Source of the DNA: Pseudomonas cichorii
GTDB taxonomy: Bacteria; Pseudomonadota; Gammaproteobacteria; Pseudomonadales; Pseudomonadaceae
NCBI RefSeq assembly: GCF_015471405.1
Contig: NZ_BLVZ01000002.1
Location: 372,001 to 436,000, forward strand
Direction: 5' to 3'
DNA: 64,000 nucleotides
Shown: positions 55,544-62,211 of the stretch, piece by piece
Position numbering within the stretch: the first letter of the stretch is position 1
Layout of the letters: each line of letters starts with the position of its first letter
Made by a program: the position numbers and the translations under genes
Notes under the pieces: model-generated
Seen by the model: only the letters and a program-made list of their open reading frames with translations
Told to the model about the DNA's origin: nothing
Database searches by the model: none

Positions 55544-55804
55544 ATGACCACGCAGGAGTTTGATGAGCTGGCTGGCCGCATTGAGGGCATTGCTCGCAGC
55601 GTGCTGATTCTCTCGGCAACCCTTCAACGGCAAGGCATTCTTGACGAGCAAAAGCTGCAAGCTGATCTGAGAATTGCTGCTGAAAGACTGGGGCCAGACG
55701 TGCTTGGTCGGGCAGTTGTCGTACAGACGCTAGAGGATATGGCCGATCAGTTGCTGGCTGACTTTCGGTATTTGAAATCCCTCGAGCGTAATGAGCCCCG
55801 ATGA
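55544..55804 (+). CDS. Counter-oriented small phage protein
   Basis: 86 residues on the plus strand inside the minus-strand early operon. ATG 55544 is preferred because GGAG lies 8 bp upstream. The sequence TTQEFDELAGRIEGIARSVLIL has good amphipathic helices. It is divergent from the CII-like gene across the TGCAAA inverted repeat, the layout of a regulatory gene pair. Its 3' end runs into the 3' end of the Ner-like gene. No family recognised; it may be a small antagonist in the phage switch. Confidence 0.55.
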   Translation: MTTQEFDELAGRIEGIARSVLILSATLQRQGILDEQKLQADLRIAAERLGPDVLGRAVVVQTLEDMADQLLADFRYLKSLERNEPR

Positions 55805-55849
55805 CTGGTCGGTTCATATCAAATCCATATGAGTTGTCCATTAGCGACC

Positions 55850-56062
55850 TCACGCAGCTAGCGAAATGGTTGGCTTCAAGCCGAGCTTGACGGCAATGTC
55901 ATGGGCTTTGCCGTAATTGGCTTTAGCTTGGCCATTGAGGACGCGGTACACCTCGTTACGGGTGTAGCCGTTCTCGGTCGCCCACTCCGAGATGGTTTTG
56001 CCGGCCTGACGGAATTTTTCCTTCACCTGGTCGGCGGTTAGGGCTTTGGCATGGGTGGCCAT
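55850..56062 (-). CDS. Ner/Cro-like DNA-binding protein (BcepMu gp16 type)
   Basis: 70 residues from ATG 56062 with AGGAG 7 bp upstream. The helix-turn-helix ADQVKEKFRQAGKTISEWATENGYTRNEVYRVLNG and the tail GKAHDIAVKLGLKP fit the BcepMu_gp16 group. It is the first gene of the leftward early operon and is divergent from the repressor, as Ner is from c in Mu. It probably turns down early transcription. Confidence 0.78.
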   Translation of the reverse strand: MATHAKALTADQVKEKFRQAGKTISEWATENGYTRNEVYRVLNGQAKANYGKAHDIAVKLGLKPTISLAA

Positions 56063-56146
56063 GGTGGTGGCTCCTGTGATGCAAAGATGATTGCTGTTTG
56101 TGCAAATGATTATGTAAACATTAGTTCTCTTTATCAAGGGGTTTTT
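56063..56146. promoter_or_regulatory. Divergent switch region between Ner-like gene and repressor
   Basis: Holds direct repeats TGCAAAGATGATT (56080-56092) and TGCAAATGATT (56101-56111), 21 bp apart (two helical turns). Both divergent promoters must lie here. The motif is shared with the inverted repeat at 55483. Confidence 0.55.
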
Positions 56147-56584
56147 GTGTCCTTTTCTTCTCTTTCTGCTGATAGATTGAAGGCAGAGCGAGCGCGTCTA
56201 GGCCTGAATCAGGCCAGTGCTGCCTCCTTGTGCGGGGTTTCTCGCGAAATTTGGGGGCGGTATGAGCGTGGTACCACCGTGCCAGGTGGAGATGTATTGT
56301 TCTCTTTTGCTCAGGCTGGGGCGGATGTGCAATTCATCCTCACGGGATCGTCAAGTCCGGGCGATATTGCATCTGGGAGCTCAGATGATTTGGGGCAGAT
56401 CAACATAGATCGGTTAGAGCGAATCACCGAGATGCTCGAAGCTGCTGCTCAACGGGCAGGACGAAAGTGGCCGGCCCGAAAGCTAGCGACGGTTGCAGCG
56501 GAAATTTACAACGCGGTTAGCGCTGATAAAGGACTGGACGAGCCCCAGGTCGAACGAGTGTTGAAGTTAGTAGTGAATCGTTGA
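56147..56584 (+). CDS. Phage repressor (XRE-type), likely C-type immunity regulator
   Basis: 145 residues from GTG 56147, behind AAGGGG. The helix-turn-helix reads RLKAERARLGLNQASAASLCGVSREIWGRYERGTTVPGGDVLF near the N-terminus. A C-terminal helical domain (INIDRLERITEMLEAAAQRAGR) may dimerise it. It stands divergent to the Ner-like gene, the position of the Mu repressor. It probably keeps the prophage silent; no protease-type cleavage domain is visible. Confidence 0.78.
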   Translation: MSFSSLSADRLKAERARLGLNQASAASLCGVSREIWGRYERGTTVPGGDVLFSFAQAGADVQFILTGSSSPGDIASGSSDDLGQINIDRLERITEMLEAAAQRAGRKWPARKLATVAAEIYNAVSADKGLDEPQVERVLKLVVNR

Positions 56585-56601
56585 TGTGACGAAGGGGCTT
56601 T

Positions 56602-57090
56602 ATGCGGCGCGAAGATGAATTGATCTCCAGGCTATCGGATAGACTTGATGAGGAAATTAAAAGCCTTCCTAAGGACGGTAAAGATCATGAGTTCATCATC
56701 AAGATCAAGGGCGATCATGGGAACATAAATTTAGGCAAACAAACCTTTGAGATTCATTCTGGTGGTAAGCAAACTCCACCTCATGGTAGTGCTATGGCTC
56801 GAGAGTGTCCGCAATGTGGAAACATTGCTTGGCGATTTACGCAGCTGTGCATGCATTGTGAATATGATTTACGTCTACACGACGAAATTGAAGAGGAGCA
56901 AGAGAGAAAACGCCAAAAAGATTTAGAAGACCTTCGGATGCTAAAAATCTTTGGAGGGTGCGTTTTTATAGCGGTGTTTAGCTTTCTAGTGAAGGATTAT
57001 CTACCCGAACCTTTGCAAGGCTGGTCATTGGGTATAACACTAGCCACCGGGTTTCTAGCGTTCTGTATCATGCAGAGCCCAAATAAATGA
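56602..57090 (+). CDS. Unknown zinc-ribbon membrane protein (phage cargo candidate)
   Basis: 162 residues. An acidic N-terminus and an MIKGDHGN-like beta segment (KIKGDHGNINLGKQTFEIHSGG) are followed by a four-cysteine zinc ribbon, CPQCGNIAWRFTQLCMHCE (about residues 71-89). A charged coiled stretch follows. Two C-terminal membrane helices (FGGCVFIAVFSFLVKDYL and WSLGITLATGFLAFCIM) close the protein. The DNA is visibly more AT-rich than the rest of the phage. It starts 17 bp after the repressor and could be co-expressed in the lysogen. Function not recognised. Confidence 0.72.
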   Translation: MRREDELISRLSDRLDEEIKSLPKDGKDHEFIIKIKGDHGNINLGKQTFEIHSGGKQTPPHGSAMARECPQCGNIAWRFTQLCMHCEYDLRLHDEIEEEQERKRQKDLEDLRMLKIFGGCVFIAVFSFLVKDYLPEPLQGWSLGITLATGFLAFCIMQSPNK

Positions 57091-57141
57091 TCTCTACCTG
57101 AATCCAGAGGTCGTGTTAGTTCATCATCAAAGGAATGTATT

Positions 57142-57558
57142 TTGAAAGCTTGTATCTTGGTTCTTCTCTCCCTACTTTCTGTATTCGCCAGAGCCGAAAA
57201 CGTTGCGGAAAAACTTACTGAACTGAGCTTGGATAAATCACTGAAAAGCAGTTCGCCAGAGGTTGAACGTACCCAAGCAGCACTCAAGAGAGGCATGACC
57301 GTTTGTAACTTTGAAAACGAAGAGAAGCTTGCCAACGTTGTATGGTTCATAACCAAGGCGATTCGTGAGAAAGGCCAGTACGCAGAGGCTACCGATATCA
57401 TCGAAGGCGTGAATGCCATTCTTTTAGGCGCAAAGACCAAACAAGATTGCTCCGAATTGATGTCTCTGTATGCAGTGAACCGTATTGATGGAAATACACA
57501 TTCGGATGCTGTCGCCGGTGGCCGAGGTGTATACCGTTCAATGGGAATCGTAAAGTGA
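57142..57558 (+). CDS. Unknown secreted phage-encoded protein (cargo candidate)
   Basis: 138 residues from TTG 57142, with AAAGGAA 7 bp upstream. A signal peptide (MKACILVLLSLLSVFARA) gives a cleavage near residue 18. The mature part is helical with two cysteines (MTVCNFENEEK and TKQDCSELMS) that could form a disulfide. It resembles in layout small periplasmic immunity-type proteins, but no family match is claimed. It is AT-richer than its neighbours. Position between repressor and lysis genes fits a lysogenic conversion gene. Confidence 0.65.
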   Translation: MKACILVLLSLLSVFARAENVAEKLTELSLDKSLKSSSPEVERTQAALKRGMTVCNFENEEKLANVVWFITKAIREKGQYAEATDIIEGVNAILLGAKTKQDCSELMSLYAVNRIDGNTHSDAVAGGRGVYRSMGIVK

Positions 57559-57615
57559 TTACATAGAGATGTCTTTCCGCCATCTCTTTAAACCGGATTA
57601 AAAGCCCTCCTGCAC

Positions 57616-57639
57616 CACGCCGCCGATCATGGCGGCGTG
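57616..57639. repeat. 9-bp perfect hairpin before the lysis genes
   Basis: CACGCCGCC (57616-57624) and GGCGGCGTG (57631-57639). There is no T run, so it is not a simple terminator. It may be a regulator site at the late-gene start. Confidence 0.4.
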
Positions 57640-57691
57640 TTCGTTTCTGGCATCCGCATCCTGCGGCGCCGAACAACGGCAGGAGGCGTAT

Positions 57692-58183
57692 ATGCGACCC
57701 AATCCCCGTGGCATCCGCAATTTTAACCCCGGCAACATCCGTCACGCGAAAGGCGTGCGCTGGCAGGGCCAGGCGGCTAGTCAAGCTGACACCGACTTCG
57801 TCCAGTTCACCGACCCTCGATGGGGCATCCGCGCCATCGCCCGTGTCCTGATCACGTACCAGGACAAACGCCGCGCCGCTGACGGCAGCCGGATTGACAC
57901 CGTCCGCGAGATCATCGAGCGCTGGGCACCACCGAACGAGAACAACACCGAGGCCTACGTCATCAGCGTGGCTGGTGTGCTGCAGATCGGCCCCAATGAC
58001 GAAACCATTGATGTCTACGACTACGCCACCATGCGCACGCTTGTGATGGCCATCGTTCGTCATGAGAACGGCACCGGCTCCCTGCCTGGCGGCCAATGGT
58101 ATGGCGATAACGTCATCAAAGAAGGCCTGGCGTTGGCTGGGGTTGTCCCTGATGCAGTTCACGGTCGGGGTATTGCAGCATGA
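57692..58183 (+). CDS. Phage endolysin-type protein (PRD1 P5-like transglycosylase family)
   Basis: 163 residues from ATG 57692 behind AGGAGG. The N-terminus RGIRNFNPGNIRHAKGVRWQG and TDFVQFTDPRWGIRAIARVLITYQDKR is the structural-protein/lytic family seen in Mu-like phages; ENGTGSLPGGQWYGDNVIKEGLALAG closes it. It probably cuts peptidoglycan at lysis. It has no signal peptide and so would need the adjacent holin for release. Confidence 0.78.
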   Translation: MRPNPRGIRNFNPGNIRHAKGVRWQGQAASQADTDFVQFTDPRWGIRAIARVLITYQDKRRAADGSRIDTVREIIERWAPPNENNTEAYVISVAGVLQIGPNDETIDVYDYATMRTLVMAIVRHENGTGSLPGGQWYGDNVIKEGLALAGVVPDAVHGRGIAA

Positions 58184-58395
58184 AGCTGATCCCCCAATGG
58201 CGCCGCTGCTATCGCTTGTACAGCGTTCAGTTGGGTCTGTTCATTGCCGTGTTCGGCTTTGTACAGGCCAACCTGTTACCGATGTGGCAAGCCGAGCTGT
58301 CGCCCACTGCGTATGCGGTGGCGAATAGCGTGCTGGCCGGGCTGCTGTTCCTAGTGCGCCTGATCAAGCAAGGCCCAGACCAGGAGATCGTCTGA
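58180..58395 (+). CDS. Holin-like small membrane protein
   Basis: 71 residues with two membrane helices (LYSVQLGLFIAVFGFVQANLL and TAYAVANSVLAGLLFLVRLI) and a charged N-terminus. It overlaps the endolysin stop by 4 bp. Size, two helices and place fit a phage holin. Confidence 0.72.
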   Translation: MKLIPQWRRCYRLYSVQLGLFIAVFGFVQANLLPMWQAELSPTAYAVANSVLAGLLFLVRLIKQGPDQEIV

Positions 58396-58611
58396 TGCGG
58401 CTACTGCGTTTCGCATTTTCGCGCATCTGCCGCTGGTTTCCACGGCTCTGCGTTGCTCCTAACCGGTTGGCTTGCACGACTGGAGTCAGCTCACCTGGTC
58501 GTTGGGGGCATCGTTCTCCGCTGCCCCAATACCGGCTCGGCAAGACAGGGGTGTCCACCGCCAAGCGGCGCTCCCGAAAAATGCGGTTCTGGTGTGGGAA
58601 TGGAGGTGGTT

Positions 58612-59223
58612 ATGGGCGTCGCTGAGATTCTGAAATGGCTGCTGGATCGCTGGCAGATCCTGCTTGTTGTTGCCGCTCTTGCGATTGCGTATGTCCACGG
58701 CCAGCAGCAGTGGTCCAGTGGTTACGAGCAGGCTGAAGCCAAAGGAACTGCTGCGCTGGCCCAGTTGAAACAGCATTACGCCGAGCAGGCCTTGGCGGTT
58801 GCCAAAAAGAGCAACAGCGATCTGCAACTGCAGGTCAACCGCGCTCAGGCCGCTGAAGAAACCTTGTTCTCCCAGTACACGGTACATGCTGACGAAGTGC
58901 AGCAACTCAAGGAGCGGATCGCCCATGTCACCTCTCAGTACAAACCCGAGCCGAGCGCTGCTGCTCGGCCTGTTCCTCATTGCGTGTTTACTGCTGGCTG
59001 GCTGCGCGACTACAACGCCGCCCTTGGTGTGCCCGCCGCCAGTTCAACTGCCGCTGCCGGTACTGCTGCAGAAGCGACCAGCGCCGCCTCCAGCACTGAC
59101 GCCGAACTACTGGAAAGCGGCGTCACCCCAGCAGACATTCTTGCTCACGCCCAGGATTACGGACGTTGGGCCAGAGACAATCTGGCTCAACTCAACTCGC
59201 TACTCGACCTGCAAAAGGACTGA
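58612..59223 (+). CDS. Spanin inner-membrane subunit Rz
   Basis: 203 residues from ATG 58612, with GGAGGTGG just upstream. It has an N-terminal membrane anchor (WQILLVVAALAIAYVHG) and a long periplasmic helical part rich in Ala, Gln and Glu. It forms a bridge with the lipoprotein Rz1, whose gene lies inside this one in the +1 frame. The pair disrupts the outer membrane at lysis. Longer frames upstream lack a ribosome site. Confidence 0.8.
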   Translation: MGVAEILKWLLDRWQILLVVAALAIAYVHGQQQWSSGYEQAEAKGTAALAQLKQHYAEQALAVAKKSNSDLQLQVNRAQAAEETLFSQYTVHADEVQQLKERIAHVTSQYKPEPSAAARPVPHCVFTAGWLRDYNAALGVPAASSTAAAGTAAEATSAASSTDAELLESGVTPADILAHAQDYGRWARDNLAQLNSLLDLQKD

Positions 59224-59242
59224 CCCTGCATGGATTTTGTAG
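58925..59242 (+). CDS. Spanin outer-membrane lipoprotein Rz1 (nested)
   Basis: 105 residues from ATG 58925, in a different frame within Rz, ending 19 bp beyond it. A clear lipobox (LLLAGC, lipid on Cys about residue 24) is followed by a proline-rich stretch (PPLVCPPPVQLPLPVLLQKRPAPPP), typical of Rz1. Confidence 0.8.
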   Translation: MSPLSTNPSRALLLGLFLIACLLLAGCATTTPPLVCPPPVQLPLPVLLQKRPAPPPALTPNYWKAASPQQTFLLTPRITDVGPETIWLNSTRYSTCKRTDPAWIL

Positions 59243-59454
59243 AACCCGTCATGGATGACGAAGAAGCGGTTGCAGGGCTGTATGCACGCCGCAGTGGTTT
59301 GCAGCACAGATCCGGCAACTCGGGGTATCGGTGCGAAGACTGTGGCGATGCAATTCCCGAGGACAGACGCCAGGCCGAGCCTGGCACTCAACACTGCGCA
59401 GACTGTAAAGACACTCTGCAATTTTTGATGAATGAGGCCTGTGATGACCTTTGA
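59230..59454 (+). CDS. TraR/DksA-type zinc finger protein
   Basis: 74 residues. The four-cysteine finger is CEDCGDAIPEDRR, then HCADCKD about residues 37-57. Proteins of this class bind RNA polymerase in place of DksA. The N-terminal part is shorter than in DksA, as usual for phage/plasmid TraR. It may redirect host transcription in late infection. Confidence 0.83.
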   Translation: MDFVEPVMDDEEAVAGLYARRSGLQHRSGNSGYRCEDCGDAIPEDRRQAEPGTQHCADCKDTLQFLMNEACDDL

Positions 59455-59749
59455 AGAAACCAGTTTCAGCTTGAAAACGGTGCAGTGGGTCGTCATGGCC
59501 GTGCTGGGGGTATACACCTGGCTGACCAACCGCCAGGCCGCCAGTGCCCAGGAAATGATGGTGCTGCGTACTCGCATTATTGCCCTGGAGGAACACATCC
59601 GGCACTTGCCAGATCACGCTGCCGTCACCGATTTGCTCGGGGATATGAAAGCCATGCGATCCGAGTTGACGGGGGTCAAGGATGCACTGGCCCCTTTGTC
59701 CCGATCGTTGGATCGGATTAACGACTACCTGTTGCGAGATAAAAAATGA
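59444..59749 (+). CDS. DUF2730-family phage protein
   Basis: 101 residues from ATG 59444. One membrane helix near the start (VQWVVMAVLGVYTWLTN) is followed by a coiled coil. The family is common beside TraR-like genes in Mu-type phages. It overlaps the TraR gene by 11 bp. Confidence 0.72.
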   Translation: MTFEETSFSLKTVQWVVMAVLGVYTWLTNRQAASAQEMMVLRTRIIALEEHIRHLPDHAAVTDLLGDMKAMRSELTGVKDALAPLSRSLDRINDYLLRDKK

Positions 59750-60042
59750 CGACTCATTACGCCGAGTTTCTGCGCGAAGACGTCCGCCTGGTCTTACTGC
59801 GCCTACTGTCTGAGATGGTCGCTTACCGGGCCAACAGTTCGGTGCTGACAATGGCACTGGATAGCTACGGCCACTCGCTCAGTCGTGACCAGGTGAAGAC
59901 GGAACTGTACTGGCTGGCTGAGCAAGGTGCGCTTGCTCTGAGCGATGTCGGACCAGTGCTGGTGGCAACACTGACGGAGCGTGGTCAGGACATTGCCGCT
60001 GGCCGTGCCCGCGTTCCCGGTATCAAACGTCCGGGAGCCTGA
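59746..60042 (+). CDS. VpaChn25_0724-family phage protein (winged-helix-like)
   Basis: 98 residues. EDVRLVLLRLLSEMVAYRANSSVLTMALDSYGHSLSRDQVKTELYWLAEQGAL resembles a winged-helix fold. It precedes the small terminase gene, the usual place in Mu-like phages. Function unknown. Confidence 0.72.
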   Translation: MTTHYAEFLREDVRLVLLRLLSEMVAYRANSSVLTMALDSYGHSLSRDQVKTELYWLAEQGALALSDVGPVLVATLTERGQDIAAGRARVPGIKRPGA

Positions 60043-60044
60043 TC

Positions 60045-60590
60045 ATGGCAGGTAAATCGTCGATCGACCGCTTGCCCCCAGTGGTCAAGGCCTATATCCA
60101 GAAGCTACTGCGTGAAGATCGGTTCACGCTTGATGACATGCTTGATGATATTCGGGGACGCTTTCCGAATGAAAAGTCTCCAAGCCGCAGCGCCCTGGGC
60201 CGCTTCAAACAGGGCTTTGAAGAACTGACCCAGAAGGCCCGCCAGCAACGTGAGATGGCCGAGGCATTCGTCGGCGCCCTAGGCGAGGATGCCTCCGACA
60301 AGACTGGTGTCTTGCTTGTCGAAGCCATCTCGACGTTGACCTACCAGGCCGCTCTGGGTGCGCACGAAAAGGACGAGGTGACCATCAGTGAAGTGACGGC
60401 GCTGGCCAGGGCGGCGAAGGCGACGATGGAAGCCCGTACGATGAGCGTCAAGGAACGCCAGGCGATTGAGAAAGCCACCCGTGAACGCTTGCTGCGAGAG
60501 CAATCTGCTGAGCTGGACAAGGCAGTCAAGACCCAAGGTATGACCGAAGACCAGGCCCAGTTCTGGCGCCAAAAGTTTCTGGGGGTGTGA
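60045..60590 (+). CDS. Small terminase subunit-like protein (DUF3486, Mu gp27 type)
   Basis: 181 residues. An N-terminal helix-turn-helix (SIDRLPPVVKAYIQKLLREDRFTLDDMLDDIRGRFPNEK..SRSALGRFK) and a helical rest, as in DUF3486. It probably recognises phage DNA for packaging. The stop region is part of a GGGGGTGTGA-C-GTG junction with the next gene. Confidence 0.85.
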   Translation: MAGKSSIDRLPPVVKAYIQKLLREDRFTLDDMLDDIRGRFPNEKSPSRSALGRFKQGFEELTQKARQQREMAEAFVGALGEDASDKTGVLLVEAISTLTYQAALGAHEKDEVTISEVTALARAAKATMEARTMSVKERQAIEKATRERLLREQSAELDKAVKTQGMTEDQAQFWRQKFLGV

Positions 60591-60591
60591 C

Positions 60592-62211
60592 GTGAGCGCC
60601 TCTGCTGTTAAACCGTCAACCAGCACCCTGCGGGTTGTCGAATGGGAAGAACTGCCCGATAGCGTGAGGCAGATCCCTGAGGGCTATAACCCGGTCGCCG
60701 ACGGCATTCTGATGGCGCACCAGGCCGACTGGCTGCGCATCCAAGCCCAGATCAAGCTCTGCGAAAAAGGCCGCCGTACCGGTATCACCTTCGCCGAAGC
60801 GCTGGACTCGGTCATTACCGCGGCGTCTCGCAAGAGCGCTGGCGGCATGGACTGCTTCTACATCGGCGACACCAAGGAAAAAGGCCTGGAGTTTATCGGC
60901 TACTGCGCAAAGTTTTCGCGGGTCATGGCTGAAGCCCAGGCGTCCGGTGTTAGCCAGATCGAAGAGTTCCTGTTTGAAGACCAGGACACCGATGGCAATA
61001 CCCGGCAAATCAATGCCTACCGCATTCGCTATGCATCAGGCTTCAAGATCGTGGCCCTGTCCAGCAACCCGGCCAACTTGCGCGGACTGCAGGGCAAGGT
61101 AGTGATCGACGAAGCGGCGTTTCACCGTGACGTTTCCGCTGTGCTTGATGCCGCAACGGCTCTGCTGATCTGGGGCGGTCGGATCGTCATCATCAGCACG
61201 CACAACGGCAAGGGCAATGCTTTCAACCAGATGGCCAACGACATCCGTGACAACCGTTACGGAGACTCTGCTGTCGTTTACCGGGCAACCTTCGATGATG
61301 CTGTGGCCAACGGCTTGTATGAGCGCGTGTGCTTCATGGCCGGGAAGGAAGCGACCGCCGAAGGCAAGGAAGCCTGGTACAAGAAGATTCGTAACGCATA
61401 TGGCCCGCGTAAAGCGCAGATGCGCGAAGAACTGGACGCCATCCCGCGTGACGGCAATGGCGTGTGTATTCCCGGTGTGTGGATTGATGAAGCCATGCGC
61501 CCCGGTAGGACGGTCCTTCGCCTGGCGCTGGACGATGACTTTACCCTACAGCCGGTCCACCGACGCGAAGCGTACGTCGATGCATGGATTGAACAGCATC
61601 TGGCCCCTTTGCTGGCCGCGTTGAACAGTGCGCTACGCCACTACGCTGGCATGGACTATGCCCGGCACCGAGACTTTTCCATCATCAGCCCGATGTCGGT
61701 TGATCAGGATCGTCACCGCGATGTGCCGTTCGTTGTCGAGATGCACAAGGTGCCAACCCGGCAACAGCAACAGGTACTGTTCTACATCCTACGGCGGCTG
61801 CCCCAGTTCGTCGGGGCTGCGCTGGATGCCACCGGCAGTGGCGAGACCCTGGCCGAGGATACTGCAGATGAGTTCGGCCACAACCGCATTCATCAGGTGA
61901 AGCTCAGCCGCACCTGGTACGGCATGTGGATGCCCAAGTTTGTGCAGCTTTTCGAGGACGGGACCGTGACCATGCCCAAGGACGATTCACTGCACCAGGA
62001 CATCCGCGCCATCGAGCAGGTCGACGGCATCCCGATGATCGTCAAGGCCCGCTCTCAAGACCTTAAAGACCCTGACCTGTACCGCCACGGTGACTTTGCA
62101 GGGGCCGGTGCGCTGGCCAACTTCGCCACGCTCGAAGTCAGCTCAGGACCGGTCAGCGTCAAATCACGTCGCCCTCGCCAGGGCCGCCGAATCACCCAGG
62201 GGTACGCATGA
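60592..62211 (+). CDS. Large terminase subunit (Mu gp28 type)
   Basis: 539 residues from GTG 60592. The ATPase shows KGRRTGITFAEALDS (Walker A-like, about residue 60) and KVVIDEAAFHRDVSAVLDA (Walker B, about 165). The nuclease domain is in the C-terminal half, with the acidic GMDYARHRDFSII segment (about residue 352). It packs phage DNA into the head. Confidence 0.92.
   Translation: MSASAVKPSTSTLRVVEWEELPDSVRQIPEGYNPVADGILMAHQADWLRIQAQIKLCEKGRRTGITFAEALDSVITAASRKSAGGMDCFYIGDTKEKGLEFIGYCAKFSRVMAEAQASGVSQIEEFLFEDQDTDGNTRQINAYRIRYASGFKIVALSSNPANLRGLQGKVVIDEAAFHRDVSAVLDAATALLIWGGRIVIISTHNGKGNAFNQMANDIRDNRYGDSAVVYRATFDDAVANGLYERVCFMAGKEATAEGKEAWYKKIRNAYGPRKAQMREELDAIPRDGNGVCIPGVWIDEAMRPGRTVLRLALDDDFTLQPVHRREAYVDAWIEQHLAPLLAALNSALRHYAGMDYARHRDFSIISPMSVDQDRHRDVPFVVEMHKVPTRQQQQVLFYILRRLPQFVGAALDATGSGETLAEDTADEFGHNRIHQVKLSRTWYGMWMPKFVQLFEDGTVTMPKDDSLHQDIRAIEQVDGIPMIVKARSQDLKDPDLYRHGDFAGAGALANFATLEVSSGPVSVKSRRPRQGRRITQGYA

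Noticed and set aside
55801..55890. 29-codon frame following the counter-oriented phage gene
   Set aside because: Too short and overlaps the Ner-like gene; only the ATGA overlap speaks for it.
58395..58625. 76-codon frame between holin and Rz
   Set aside because: The start overlaps the holin stop, but the protein is Arg-rich and low in structure and runs into the Rz start; it may be a decayed gene rather than a real one.
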